DNA of 64,000 bases from JAOPZW01 sp963803375. Lineage in GTDB: Bacteria > Actinomycetota > Thermoleophilia > Solirubrobacterales > Solirubrobacteraceae. This document shows, piece after piece, positions 16,942 through 26,246 of this stretch (positions are counted from its first letter, which is position 1; each line of letters begins with the position of its first letter). The notes beneath the pieces were generated by a model. The model had not been told where the DNA came from. It searched no databases and saw only the letters and a program-made list of their open reading frames with translations. The DNA is taken from the NCBI GenBank assembly GCA_963803375.1, contig CAWDMB010000005.1:62001-126000 (forward strand). Direction: 5' to 3'. A program made the translations under genes and the position numbers.

Positions 16942-17562
16942 TCAGCAGGCGACGATCAGGTGGAACGGCTGGTCGGACGCCGCGCCCGCCACGCCGAAGG
17001 TGTGGACGTTGACCTTCGTGGTCCCGCCCGATGCGGCCGTGATGCGCCCGGCCACGGGCTCGTTGGCGCCGACGGCGACGAGCGTCGCCGCGTACGCGCA
17101 CCTGCTCACGTCCTGGTTGAACTCGACCTGGTAGAGGCCCTCCCCGACGCGCGTGGCGGTCTTGGCGTTGCCGCCCTGCGGCGCGCCGGCCGCGTTGACC
17201 GCGGCCTTCGGCGTGACGCTCTGGAACGAGCCCCGCGCGGCGGCGGAGAGGTCGGCGGCCTCGATGCCGCCGTCGCGCAGCTCGTCGCTGTCGATCGCGT
17301 TGTTGCGGACCTCGGAGGCGCCGACGCCGTTCGTGGCGATCTCGGACTTGCCGACGGCGCCGGTCTTGACCTCGGACTTGGCGACGGCGCCCGTGCGGAT
17401 CTCCGAGGCGCCGACGGCGTTGGCGCGGATCTGCGCCTTGCCGACGCTGTTGACGGCGACGGCGGCGACGCTCGTGCCGCCCAGCGCCACGAAGAGCGCG
17501 ATGCCGGCGATGATGGTCGAAGGGCTGGGGCGCCCGCGCAGGCGGGCGAGCAGGCCGGTCAA
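16942..17562 (-). CDS. Exported or membrane-anchored protein with tandem decapeptide repeats
   Basis: 206 residues from a TTG at 17562; the ribosome site GGAAGGAG (17571-17578) sits eight bases upstream, which decides the start. An N-terminal hydrophobic segment (STIIAGIALFVALGGTSVA) acts as signal or anchor. Residues 40-109 are seven tandem ten-residue units of the type VGxSEIRTGA. The C-terminal 95 residues form a small beta domain with two cysteines (DVSRCAYAA and the final residues IVAC), possibly a disulfide. Such proteins are frequent in Solirubrobacterales and have no assigned role; a solenoid or trimeric stalk with a head domain fits. Confidence 0.78.
   Translation of the reverse strand: MTGLLARLRGRPSPSTIIAGIALFVALGGTSVAAVAVNSVGKAQIRANAVGASEIRTGAVAKSEVKTGAVGKSEIATNGVGASEVRNNAIDSDELRDGGIEAADLSAAARGSFQSVTPKAAVNAAGAPQGGNAKTATRVGEGLYQVEFNQDVSRCAYAATLVAVGANEPVAGRITAASGGTTKVNVHTFGVAGAASDQPFHLIVAC
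17236..17445 (-). repeat. Seven in-frame 30-base repeats coding VGxSEIRTGA-type decapeptides
   Basis: The units read (V/I)(G/A/D/E)(K/A/S)(S/A/D)(E/Q/D)(I/V/L) followed by four variable residues, in exact ten-residue register from residue 40 to 109 of the decapeptide-repeat protein. The DNA copies differ at several positions, so this is an old amplification and not a recent slippage array. Confidence 0.85.
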
Positions 17563-17605
17563 GGGGAGGGCTCCTTCCGGTCGGTCGCTTGGGGGGTTGG
17601 GGTTC

Positions 17606-18742
17606 TTAACCGCCCGGGCGGCCCGAGTTGCGGTCGGACCGCCCGCCGAGCACGCGCTCGTAGAGGGCCAGCGTGCGCGCCGCGATGCCGTCCCACGAGA
17701 ACGGCCCCGCCGCCGCCGCCCGCGCCCCCGCCGCCAGCCGCTCGCGCGCGGGCGCGTCGCCGACCAGCGCCGCGAGCGCCTCGTGCAGCGCGCCGGCGTC
17801 CGCGGGCGCGACCACGCGCGCGCCCCCGACGGCGGCGAGGTCGGCGAACGCGCCGAGCGCGGTGGCGAGGATCGGCGGCGCGAACGCGAGCGCGGTGAAG
17901 AGCGCGCCCGACGCCTCGACCGACGTGCGGTACGGGAAGACGACGAGGTCGGCGCGGCGGAAGAAGGCCGGAAGCTCGGGATCGGTGACGAAGCGCGGCT
18001 CGAAGCGCACGCCCGGTGGCGCGGCCGCCGTGAGCGCCGCGGCCGGCAGCTTCGGCAGCCCGACGACCCACAGCTCCGCGCCCGTGATCCCGCGCCAGGC
18101 CTCCAGCAGGACGTCGAGCCCGTGCTCGGGGCGCCAGATGCCCAGGTACAGGACGACCGGCCCCTGGACGGCCCGCAGGTGCGCGGGCAGCGGGCGCTCG
18201 TCGGCCTGACGCGCGAGGCCGTCGAAGACGCCGTGCGGGATGACCTCGACCTTGGCCGGGTCGAGACCGAGCTCGTCCACGAGCCGCGCCCGGCCTCCGG
18301 CCGTGTGGACGACGACCGCGTCGACGGCGTCGTAGAGCCGCCGGCGGCCCCACACCTGCGCGCGGCGGCCGGACATCGGGAGGATCCGGTGGGCGGTGAG
18401 GACGGTCGCGACGCGACGCGGACGCAGCAGCACGTCGACCGGCTCCACCGGCAGCCATTGGAAGTGCACGACGTCCGCGGCGCGCGCGCGACGGCGCAGG
18501 CGCAGCATGTCGGGTCCGTGCTGGACGAGCTTGGCCGCCGTGCGCACACGCGAGCCCGGGCGCCCGGGCGTCGCGCGGTAGAAGTGCTCGCGCACGGCGT
18601 AACCGGCGCCCGCGATCACGGGCCCGTATGCGAACGCGCCCGTCAGCAGCTCGACGTCCGCGCCCGCCCGGGCCAGTGCGCCGCAGAGCGCGTGGTCGTA
18701 GGCCGGCGCGTAGGCCGACGGGTCGATGACCTGGACGCGCAC
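17606..18742 (-). CDS. Glycosyltransferase family 4 (group 1)
   Basis: 378 residues from a GTG at 18742 (MRVQVIDPSAYAP). The N-terminal Rossmann half has the GT-B acceptor features and VVHFQWLP; the C-terminal half shows VEVIPHGVFD, VVLYLGIWRPEHGLDVLLEAW and the late nucleotide-sugar E-x7-E type region FPYRTSVEASGALFTALAF. It should transfer a sugar from an NDP or GDP donor to a lipid or polysaccharide acceptor; specificity cannot be read. A shorter frame beginning MMAACASRS at the same place is out of phase and rejected. Confidence 0.9.
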   Translation of the reverse strand: MRVQVIDPSAYAPAYDHALCGALARAGADVELLTGAFAYGPVIAGAGYAVREHFYRATPGRPGSRVRTAAKLVQHGPDMLRLRRRARAADVVHFQWLPVEPVDVLLRPRRVATVLTAHRILPMSGRRAQVWGRRRLYDAVDAVVVHTAGGRARLVDELGLDPAKVEVIPHGVFDGLARQADERPLPAHLRAVQGPVVLYLGIWRPEHGLDVLLEAWRGITGAELWVVGLPKLPAAALTAAAPPGVRFEPRFVTDPELPAFFRRADLVVFPYRTSVEASGALFTALAFAPPILATALGAFADLAAVGGARVVAPADAGALHEALAALVGDAPARERLAAGARAAAAGPFSWDGIAARTLALYERVLGGRSDRNSGRPGG

Positions 18743-18838
18743 GCGGCCATCATGCCGCGCGCGCCCCCACGCGGCCCGCATGCCGCGCCCACCCGCACGC
18801 GCGTCGGTCCTCGGCGACGGTGTTGAACTTCGCATAGC

Positions 18839-19933
18839 GTGCGAGCCCCCGTGACGGTCCCCCTCGCCCCCGACGACATCGTCGCCACCTCCGCAGAGGC
18901 GGCGGCCCACGCCCGTCCGCCGTTGCTCGTGCTCGAGCCGCTGGCCGCCTTCCTCGACGCCCACGGCCTCGGCGCCGGGGCGATCGAGGCGGTGCCGATC
19001 GGCGAGGGCCACTCGAACGTGACCTTCCGCGTGCGCCGGGGTGAGGCCGACGTGATCGTCCGCCGCCCGCCCCGCCCGCCGCTGCCGCCCTCCGCGCACG
19101 ACATGCTCCGCGAGGCGCGGGTCCTGCGCGCGCTCGAGCCCACCCCCGTGCGCGTCCCCCGCGTGCTCGCCGTCTGCGAGGACCCGGCGGTCGTCGGCGC
19201 GCCGTTCTACGTCATGGAGCGGGTCGCCGGCGACGTCGTCACCGACACGGTGCCGTCGCCGCTCGACACCCCGGCCGAGCGCCGGCGGATCGGCGAGGAG
19301 CTCGTCGACGCGCTCGTCGAGCTGCACGCCGTCGACCGGCGCGCGGCCGGCCTGGAGGGCTTCGGCAAGCCGACCGGCTACCTCGAGCGCCAGCTGCGGC
19401 GCTTCGCGGGGCTGTGGGAGCACAACCGCACGCGCGAGATCGCCGCCGTCGAGCGCGTCGCGGCGTGGCTGGCCGAGCGCCGGCCGGCGTCGCCGGAGGC
19501 GACGATCGTCCACGGCGACTTCCGGCTGGGCAACGCGATCCTCGCCGCCGCCGCCCCGGCCCGCGTGCTCGCGCTGCTGGACTGGGAGATGGCGACGATC
19601 GGCGACCCGCTGGCCGACGTCGGCTACCTGTGCATGACGTGGGCGCAGGCCGACGACCCGCCGGCGGGGATGTTCGAGCTCGCGCGCGTCACCCGCGCCG
19701 AGGGCTTCCTCACGCGCGACGAGCTGGTCGAGCGCTACCACGCGCGCAGCGGGCGCCCCATGACCGACATCCGCTGGTACACGACGCTCGCGCTGTGGAA
19801 GTCGCTCGTCTTCATGGAGGGCAACTTCAAGCGTGCCGTGAGCGGAACGACCGACGACCCCTACCTCAAGGCGTTCGGCGACGGGGTGCTCGAGCTCGCG
19901 GCGCGGGCCGAGGCGACGGCATACGGCCGCTGA
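18839..19933 (+). CDS. Aminoglycoside phosphotransferase-like kinase (APH/choline kinase fold)
   Basis: 364 residues from a GTG at 18839; a second GTG at 18851 is also possible. Kinase motifs are complete: IGEGHSNVTFRV (nucleotide loop), the Brenner motif VHGDFRLGNAI with catalytic Asp, and LDWEMATIGDPLADVGYL (metal Asp). The sequence is nearest the APH-like domain found next to or fused with acyl-CoA dehydrogenases (ACAD10/11 type), which phosphorylates hydroxyacyl-CoA in lipid degradation, so antibiotic resistance is not implied. It is transcribed away from the glycosyltransferase. Confidence 0.87.
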   Translation: MRAPVTVPLAPDDIVATSAEAAAHARPPLLVLEPLAAFLDAHGLGAGAIEAVPIGEGHSNVTFRVRRGEADVIVRRPPRPPLPPSAHDMLREARVLRALEPTPVRVPRVLAVCEDPAVVGAPFYVMERVAGDVVTDTVPSPLDTPAERRRIGEELVDALVELHAVDRRAAGLEGFGKPTGYLERQLRRFAGLWEHNRTREIAAVERVAAWLAERRPASPEATIVHGDFRLGNAILAAAAPARVLALLDWEMATIGDPLADVGYLCMTWAQADDPPAGMFELARVTRAEGFLTRDELVERYHARSGRPMTDIRWYTTLALWKSLVFMEGNFKRAVSGTTDDPYLKAFGDGVLELAARAEATAYGR

Positions 19934-20165
19934 TCGCGTGCGCGTCGGCTGCGCCAGCAGGCGAGCCTGAGCGACGACCGCGAGGGGCTGCGCTCGGGTC
20001 GCCGCTGAGCGCCCGTCGACTTTCCCCCGCAGATGGCGCGCCGTCGCTAGAGTGGTGCACGTCATCGTCGGGCACCGTGTCCGGCACAAGCAGTGATCAG
20101 CGCCCGCACGTCGTCGCTTGAAGCGTGTCTGCGATCGCAGTTCACGTGAGCAGGAGAGAAGCAAC

Positions 20166-20369
20166 ATGGCTACTGGAACCGTCAAGTGGTTCAGCGACGA
20201 CAAGGGCTTCGGCTTCATCACGCCCGACGAGGGCGGCAAGGATCTCTTCGTCCACCACAGCGGCATCAACGCCGACGGCTACAAGTCGCTGGCCGAGGGC
20301 GCGAAGGTCTCCTTCGACGCCGAGGCCGGGGACAAGGGCCCCAAGGCCGTCAACGTCACGGCGATCTAG
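20166..20369 (+). CDS. Cold-shock protein, CspA family
   Basis: 67 residues from an ATG at 20166 with an AGGAGA ribosome site nine bases upstream. It is a single OB-fold domain with RNP1 KGFGFITP and RNP2 DLFVHHS. Cold-shock proteins bind single-stranded RNA and melt structure, acting as RNA chaperones and antiterminators. A long untranslated stretch of over 200 bases precedes it after the kinase stop, as is usual for csp leaders. The C-terminal KAVNVTAI ending is typical of actinobacterial CspA. Confidence 0.97.
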   Translation: MATGTVKWFSDDKGFGFITPDEGGKDLFVHHSGINADGYKSLAEGAKVSFDAEAGDKGPKAVNVTAI

Positions 20370-20382
20370 CCGCGTCTGACGT

Positions 20383-20577
20383 TCAGCCGTCGCCGGGCGA
20401 GCCGAGCTCCTGCTCGGCTCGCCGGGCACGCTCCTCGGCGGCCTGCGCGATGCGCTCGAGCTCGCGCAGGCGCGTCAGCGTCGCCGGGCGCTGGGCGTAC
20501 ATCTTCGCCCGGTAGAGGTCGAGCCGCTGGCGGTGATAGCGGGCCTCGGCCCGCAGCGCATCGAGGCGATCGCTCAT
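20383..20577 (-). CDS. Small hypothetical coiled-coil protein
   Basis: 64 residues from an ATG at 20577: MSDRLDALRAEARYHRQRLD at the N terminus, then an Arg/Glu/Ala helix throughout. The composition and heptad-like spacing fit a short coiled coil. The ATG overlaps the stop of a second small frame (ATGA), a coupling typical of real genes here. I do not recognise a family and there is no independent support beyond coding-like codon use, so confidence is moderate. Confidence 0.5.
   Translation of the reverse strand: MSDRLDALRAEARYHRQRLDLYRAKMYAQRPATLTRLRELERIAQAAEERARRAEQELGSPGDG
20396..20423 (+). terminator. Strong GC hairpin downstream of the cold-shock gene
   Basis: GGCGAGCCGAGC (20396-20407), loop TCCT and GCTCGGCTCGCC (20412-20423) form a perfect 12-pair stem starting 26 bases after the csp stop. 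No T tract follows, as in many actinobacterial terminators. The same stretch codes for the C-terminal residues of the small minus-strand protein at 20383-20577, so it could act in both directions. Confidence 0.55.
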
Positions 20578-20735
20578 CCCGTCGCCACGACGTCGGCCGC
20601 CCGGAGCAGGTCGGCGATCCCGAACGCCCCGCCGGTGGCGCAGCTCGCGCGCGCGCGCGAGTGGCCGAAGCGGTAGGCGGCGACCGTCGCGCCGAGGGCC
20701 TCGTGGACGATGGGCGACTGCCGGCGCCGGCGCAC
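20574..20735 (-). CDS. Small hypothetical protein upstream of the coiled-coil gene
   Basis: 53 residues if started at the GTG at 20735. It contains IVHEALGATVAAYRFGHSR and GGAFGIADLLRAADVV, which read as ordinary amphipathic protein and not as a shadow of another gene, since nothing is coded on the other strand. Its TGA overlaps the ATG of the next small gene. The start is uncertain because no clear ribosome site is present. Confidence 0.38.
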   Translation of the reverse strand: MRRRRQSPIVHEALGATVAAYRFGHSRARASCATGGAFGIADLLRAADVVATG

Positions 20736-20817
20736 GAACCCGAACGTACCTCGTCGCGCCGGGCATCGGTGACGAAGGCGCGGGAAGGCGCGGGGCGGTT
20801 CTGCCGTCCTTGGACCC

Positions 20818-20916
20818 ATGACGTTCCTCCTCCTGATCGCGTTCGCCGTCGCCACGACGCTGCCGTGCCTCGCGCTGACGCTCGTCGACGCGCGGCGGAC
20901 CGCCGGGCACAGCTAG
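20818..20916 (+). CDS. Possible 32-residue single-helix membrane peptide
   Basis: An ATG at 20818 opens MTFLLLIAFAVATTLPCLAL followed by TLVDARRTAGHS and a TAG. It would be one membrane helix with a short charged tail. It lies in an otherwise empty stretch and is below the size normally annotated. The hydrophobic run with a basic tail supports a real small protein, but no ribosome site is clear. Confidence 0.3.
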   Translation: MTFLLLIAFAVATTLPCLALTLVDARRTAGHS

Positions 20917-21100
20917 GGCCCGGCGCTGCGCGCGCTCGGCCAAATCGGCGCGCCCGTGACCGGATCGGCCCGGGCGACTCGTGGTAGGCGCGCAGGCAGG
21001 CGACTCTCATGGCCCAGATCTTCCCCGCTCGTCCGCGGAGCGTGGCCGCAATCGTTCGACCACGCGCAGGCGCGTGGGTCAGCCCATGACCCCGGGGGTT

Positions 21101-21130
21101 GTGACAGATCGACCGGCTGCCATGTAGGAT
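21101..21130 (+). promoter_or_regulatory. Promoter for the DUF11 gene, predicting a leaderless mRNA
   Basis: GTGACA (21101-21106) and TAGGAT (21125-21130) are separated by 18 bases. The GTG start codon at 21141 is only 10 bases after the -10 box, so transcription should begin at or next to the start codon with no ribosome site. Confidence 0.5.
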
Positions 21131-21140
21131 CGCCCGCCTC

Positions 21141-24100
21141 GTGACCCGCGGTCTGATCGCACTTGCCGTGTTGGCCGGGCTCCTCGTCACCGCCGCCGCC
21201 GCCCAGGCCGACCGCGAGTTCACCCCGCGCTTCAGCGCCAACGACACGGGTGACATCACGTTCGCGGCGAACACGCTGATGACCTGCCCCGCGTCCGACA
21301 GCAGGTGCGCGCCGGCGCAGAGCGGGGGCAACTACTCCAACAACAGCTTCGCCATGGGCTACGTCGACGTCGACGGTGACCCGACGACGTTCGACTCTTC
21401 GAACGCCACGCTGAACCTCCCGACCGGCGCCGAGGTCCTCTTCGCCGGCCTGTAGTGGGGGGCGAACACCTCCGCGGGCCGGAGCGGGACGGCGGCGCTC
21501 GACCCGAGCGCCCGCGGCAGCGTCCTGCTGACGGCGCCGGGCCGCCCGCGAGCGGCGATCACGGCGGCGAAGATCGACACCGGGAGCGCCACGTCGCAGA
21601 AGGAGGCCTACCAGGGCTTCGCCGACGTGACGGCGATCGTGCAGGCCGCCGGCGCGGGCTCCTACACGGTCGCGAACGTCCAGGCCGGGACCGGACAGGA
21701 CCGCTACGCGGGCTGGTCGCTCGTCGTCGCGTACCGCGTCCCGGGCGCGTCACCGCGCAACCTGACGGTCTTCGACGGGTTCGCCTCGATCAACTCCGGC
21801 GACCCGCCGCGCGAGATCCCGATCTCGGGCTTCACGACACCGAAGACCGGCTCGGTGGACACGAAGGTGGGGCTCGTCACCTACGAGGGCGACCGCGGTG
21901 GCACGGGCGACAGCCTCGCGCTCGCCGGCAAGGTCCTCTCCGACGCCTCGAACCCCGCCAACAACTTCTTCAACTCGGCGATCAGCGTCGCGGGCGTGCC
22001 GGTGCACTCCAAGCAGCCCGACTTCGACAACCAGCTGGGCTACGACGCAATGATCGCCGACGCGCCCGGCGCGCTGGCCAACGGGGCGACGAGCACCACG
22101 ATCAAGCTGCAGACGACGGGCGACACGTACCTGCCAGGCGTCGTCTTCTTCTCCACGGAGGTCTTCGCACCCGACGTGACGGCGGCGAAGTCGGTATCCG
22201 ACGTCAACGGCGGCATCGTCGCCCCCGGCGACATCCTCGAGTTCGCGATCAGCGGGACGAACCGCGGCCAGGACGCGGCCACCGATCTCGTCGTCACCGA
22301 CCCGGTACCGGCCAACACGACCGTCGTGCCGAGCTCCCTGCCCCCGGGAGCGACCTACGACCCGGTCGGGCGATCGGTCAGCTTCCGCGTCGGGACGGTC
22401 GCCCCGGGCGGCAGCTACCGCGTGAGCTTCCGCGTGACCGTCGACGCCGGCACCACGGGCACGATCGCCAACGGCGCGCGGATCGACTACCTGGCCGACA
22501 CGCTCGGCTTCCCGCTGCAGGGCGAGAGCAACAGGGTCTCCGTCGACGTGCTGGCGCCGGACCTCACGATCACGAAGCTCCACACCCCGGCGGCGCTGCC
22601 GCCCGGCGCCACGGCGTCCTACCTCATCGACGTCAGCAACGTCGGGACGGCGCCGACCACGGGGACCGTCGTCGTCGACGACCCGATTCCCGCCGGCATG
22701 ACGCCGACCGGAGCGACAGGCGACGGCTGGTCGTGCGCCGTGCTCGCGGCCGCGATCCGGTGCACCCGCAGCGATGCGCTCGCGCCCGGTGGCGCCTGGC
22801 CGCGGATCACCGCGACGGCGACGGTCAGCCCGACCGCGACCGGGTCGCTGCGCAACACCGCGACGGTCAGCGCCGAGGGCGACCTCGACCCCGCCAACAA
22901 CAACGCGTCGAACGACGTCCCGACCGTGCCCTTCGCGGACCTGGGCCTGTCGAAGTTTGCCGTGCCCAACGTCGTCGACTCCCGCGGGCGCGTCACCTAC
23001 ACGCTCCGGGTCCGCAACAACGGACGCGTCTCCGCGACCGGCGTGACGCTCGCCGATCCACTGCCGGCGGGCCTGACGCTCGTGTCCGCAACGCCGTCCC
23101 AGGGCTCGTGCTCGGGCGCCGTGACGTGCGACCTCGGTGGGCTCGCCGTCTTCGCCAGCGCGACGGTCACCGTCGTCGCCGACGTGGGCGCCGGCCACGA
23201 CGGGCAGAGCCTCGCGAACACCGCGACGATCGCCGCCAACGAGCCGGAGCCGGCGCCCGACCCGACGCCGAACTCCGCCACGGCGGCCGTGTACGTCCGC
23301 CCCACGGCCAACGTCAAGGTCACGAAGCGCCTCGTGGGCACCGCCGCCGCGGGCCGACCCGTCACGTACTCGCTGACCGCTCACAACAATGGTCCGGGGC
23401 CGGCGACCGCGGCGCGGATCGACGATGACGTCCCGTCGGTGGTCCAGGCCCCGGCGGCCACGGTCGTGTCCGGCGGCGGCTCGTGCACGACCTCGGGTCA
23501 CCTCGTCTCGTGCGCCCTCGACCCGATCGCCCCCGGCGCCACCGCCGAGGTGCGGGTCACCGGCACGCTGGCGCGCGACGCCGCCGGCAAGCCGCTCCTC
23601 AACGGCCTGCTCTACACGCAGGGCTCGTCCTCGCCCGGAGCGCCGCCCGGCGCGCAGGTTCCGCCGGCCGGCGCCGTCGCCGGACCCGCCGCGGACCTCG
23701 GCGTCGCCAATTCGGGGCCGGCGCGGCTCGCGCGTGGCGGCGTGACGACGTATCGCCTGCGCGTGACCAACCACGGCGTCTCGACGGCCACGAGGGTCCG
23801 GCTCACCGACACGGCTCCCGCGGGCGCGACCTTCGCGAGGCTCCCCAAGGGCTGCACGAGCAAGGGCCGGTCGGCGAGCTGCAAGCTGCCCAACCTTCGC
23901 GTGCGCGCGTTCGTCGAGCGCACGTTCGGCGTCCGGCTGCCCGCGCGCGCGCACGGCCGCCTGACCAACGGCGCCAAGGTGCGCAGCGCGCTCGTCGACC
24001 CCGTCACGGCGAACAACCGCGACCGATTCACGGCCCGGACCGGGCCGCGCCTCGTCCTCGCCAAGACCGCGGGCACCCGCACGGGGGTGCCGGGTGGCCG

Positions 24101-24416
24101 CCTGCGCTACACGCTCACGCTCCGCAACGCCGGCCCCGGCACCGCGCGCGGCGTCCGGCTCTGCGACAGGCCCGGCCGCGGGCTGCGGCTAGGGCGCACC
24201 GCCGGCGCACGGCGGACGCGAACGCGGGCGTGCTGGACCTTCCGGTCGCTGCGGTCGGGCCAGCGCGTTCGACGAGTGGTGACCGCGCGCGTCGCGTCGA
24301 AGGGGCCGTCGAGGCTCGTCAACCGCGCGAGCGCCGGCCCGTCGGGGGCCGTCGTAGTCGCGAGCGCGACGGTCCGCCGCCAGGTCGAGGCACAGCCCCC
24401 GCGCTTCACCGGCTGA
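21141..24416 (+). pseudogene. DUF11-repeat exported surface protein interrupted by one in-frame TAG
   Basis: The frame starts at a GTG at 21141 with a signal peptide (ALAVLAGLLVTAAAAQA) and runs in one phase to 24416, about 1,091 residues, except for a TAG at 21453-21455. That codon falls in the motif LFAGL*WGA where relatives have Tyr (LYWGA), so a TAC to TAG change is likely. After it come a beta-sandwich N-domain and at least five DUF11/CARDB-like repeats (units ending near DPVPANTTVVP, DPIPAGMTPTG, DPLPAGLTLVS, DTAPAGATFAR). Such proteins are surface stalks or adhesins. There is no LPxTG or C-terminal helix, so anchoring is unclear. Confidence 0.8.
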
Positions 24417-24475
24417 CCAGCCGACCGCGGTCCACGGCGCCTCATCGCCCTGCTCGACGCCGGCTGCGCGCTCGC

Positions 24476-24907
24476 TCAGCGCACGACCATCACCGGGCAG
24501 TGGGCGTGGTGGGCGACGCGATCGGCGGTGGAGCCGAGCAGGAAGTCGCCGAGGAAGTGGCCGCGGTGGCCGATGACGATGAGGTCGTGGCCGTGGGCAC
24601 GGGCGTAGTGGGTGATGACCTCGGCGGCGTGCCCCGGGACGAGCTCGGTCTTGATCTCGAGGCCGCGGTCGGCGGCGGCGGTGCGCGCGCGCTCGAGTAC
24701 CGCCCGGAAGAAGTGGTCCTTCTCGCGTCTGACCTCCTCGACCTCGCCGGCCGTGGCGGCATAGGCCGGCAGCCTGCCCTCGACGGCGAGCGCGGTGAGC
24801 TCCCCGCCGAGGGACTCGCACAGCGAGATCGCACAGTCCAGTGCCTTCTCGGCGCCGCCGGAGCCATCGACGGGGACCAGGACGCGGTGAAAGCGATACG
24901 GCGTCAC
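24476..24907 (-). CDS. Universal stress protein (UspA family)
   Basis: 143 residues from a GTG at 24907 (MTPYRFHRVLVPVDGS); an upstream extension in the same frame is a shadow of the antiporter tail. The ATP-binding signature is visible at the C terminus: VIGHRGHFLGDFLLGSTADR with the G-2x-G-9x-G(S/T) pattern, followed by HCPVMVVR. The gene starts one base after the antiporter TGA, so the two are co-translated. Usp proteins joined to cation antiporters often act as nucleotide-sensing regulators of transport. Confidence 0.92.
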   Translation of the reverse strand: MTPYRFHRVLVPVDGSGGAEKALDCAISLCESLGGELTALAVEGRLPAYAATAGEVEEVRREKDHFFRAVLERARTAAADRGLEIKTELVPGHAAEVITHYARAHGHDLIVIGHRGHFLGDFLLGSTADRVAHHAHCPVMVVR

Positions 24908-24908
24908 G

Positions 24909-26099
24909 TCATGCGCTCTCTCCGGCCGCGACCGGCTGCGCCGCGGGCGCTCTGGCGGCCGTGGGAACCGCATCCGCGGTCCGTTCGGCGTCGACGTCGG
25001 GCGAGAACCAGCGCTGCGCGACGGCGGTCGGCACGATCGCCGACAGCACGACGACGGTGACCAGGAGCGAGAACTGGGTGCGGTCGATGATCCGGGCGTT
25101 CAGCCCGTACAGCGACGAGATCGTCCCGAAGGTCAGCCCCGTCGACATCAGCAGGGTTGTGAACGTCGCGTGCTCGGGCACGTAGCGGCGCGCGAGCGGG
25201 AGCACGAGCCCGAGCTTCGGGACCATCTTGGCGGCGACGAGCACGGCGAGCAGCCCGAGGTTCGCGAACACGGCGCTCAGCGAGACGTTCAGACCGCCGC
25301 GCAGGAAGACGAACGGGGTCAGGAAGGCGAAGGCGACGACGCGCAGGCGCTCCTGCTCGGAGTGGTGCTCGCGGAAGTGGCGCGACATCACGAGGCCGAG
25401 CACGAACGCGGGCAGCACTGCCTGGCCCTTGGCCGCCTCGGCGGTGACCATGAGGACGAACAGGCACGCGAACACGAGCTTGATCTCGGGCTCGATCACG
25501 CGGTCGCCGTAGCGCCCGAAGAACCACGGGGCGAGCTTCGGCAGCGCGACGATGAGCCCGACCGACACGATCAGGAAGGCCGGAAACCACGCGTTCGGCT
25601 TGATGAAGATGGCCGACAGCGCGAGTGCGGTGCTGATGTCGGTGACGAAGCAGGCCGACATCAGGAGCTTGCCGATCCGCGTCCGGTTCAGCCCGGACTC
25701 GACGAGCACGGCGTAGACGACCGCGAGCGACGTCGTCGAGAGCGCCGTCCCGGCGATCAGCGACGCCTTCAGCGTCCAGTCCAGCAGGCCGTAGGCGGCG
25801 AGCCCGGCCGCGACGAAGGGCCCGACGAACGACACCAGGCCGATGCCGACCGACGCGCCGAAGCGCTCCCGGAAGTCCGACGGGTCGACCTCCGCGCCGG
25901 CCAGGAAGGTCAGCACGATCGAGGCGAACTGGGCGATGAAGACCAGCCAGCCGGCATTGGGGTCCAGCCCGAAGAGGTTGCCGGCCACCACGCCGAGCCC
26001 GAGCTCGAGCAGCGCGACCGAGATCCCGAGCTCGACGGAGAGCATGCTCGCCAGCACGACGACGCCGGCGAGCACGGCAGCGAGTTGCACGGAGTCCAC
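24909..26099 (-). CDS. Cation:proton antiporter (CPA2/KefB-type membrane domain)
   Basis: 396 residues from a GTG at 26099. About eleven to twelve hydrophobic helices cover residues 5-365. CPA2 landmarks are present: FLAGAEVDPSDF near the start, a GTALSTTSLAVVYAVL discontinuous helix region and the late FVFLRGGLNVS. No TrkA-N or TrkA-C cytoplasmic domain follows; the C-terminal 30 residues are Ala-rich and disordered. It probably exchanges Na+ or K+ for protons. It is followed by the Usp gene, which may supply the missing regulatory domain in trans. Confidence 0.9.
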   Translation of the reverse strand: MDSVQLAAVLAGVVVLASMLSVELGISVALLELGLGVVAGNLFGLDPNAGWLVFIAQFASIVLTFLAGAEVDPSDFRERFGASVGIGLVSFVGPFVAAGLAAYGLLDWTLKASLIAGTALSTTSLAVVYAVLVESGLNRTRIGKLLMSACFVTDISTALALSAIFIKPNAWFPAFLIVSVGLIVALPKLAPWFFGRYGDRVIEPEIKLVFACLFVLMVTAEAAKGQAVLPAFVLGLVMSRHFREHHSEQERLRVVAFAFLTPFVFLRGGLNVSLSAVFANLGLLAVLVAAKMVPKLGLVLPLARRYVPEHATFTTLLMSTGLTFGTISSLYGLNARIIDRTQFSLLVTVVVLSAIVPTAVAQRWFSPDVDAERTADAVPTAARAPAAQPVAAGESA

Positions 26100-26120
26100 G
26101 ACGGTTCGTCCTCGGCGCGA

Positions 26121-26246
26121 TCAGCGGGCGCTCGGCAGCGCCCGTGCGAGCTGCTCGCAGCCGGTGCTGAACCGCCCGCGCGGCAGGGCGCCGGCGGACA
26201 GCGCGGAAAGGGTCGAAACGGCGCCGGTGAGCACGGCTGACTCCAT
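26121..26246 (-). CDS. Possible 41-residue leader or small protein upstream of the antiporter
   Basis: An ATG at 26246 is preceded by GAGGTGAT at a good ribosome-site distance. The product MESAVLTGAVSTLSALSAG continues for 22 more residues to a TGA at 26121, 21 bases before the antiporter GTG. It could be a regulatory leader peptide or simply a short expressed frame. No family is recognised. Confidence 0.35.
   Translation of the reverse strand: MESAVLTGAVSTLSALSAGALPRGRFSTGCEQLARALPSAR

Noticed and set aside
17236..17445. Regular 30-base repeats that might be taken for a CRISPR array
   Set aside because: They are in coding register, diverged at the DNA level, have no unique spacers and belong to a signal-bearing protein.
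18839..19933. Reading the APH-like kinase as an antibiotic-resistance gene
   Set aside because: Motifs and context fit the ACAD10/11-like metabolic kinase branch better than true aminoglycoside phosphotransferases.
21453..21455. Stop-codon recoding (pyrrolysine or programmed readthrough) at the TAG
   Set aside because: No PylS/PylT genes or recoding element are visible and relatives carry Tyr here; mutation or sequencing error is simpler.
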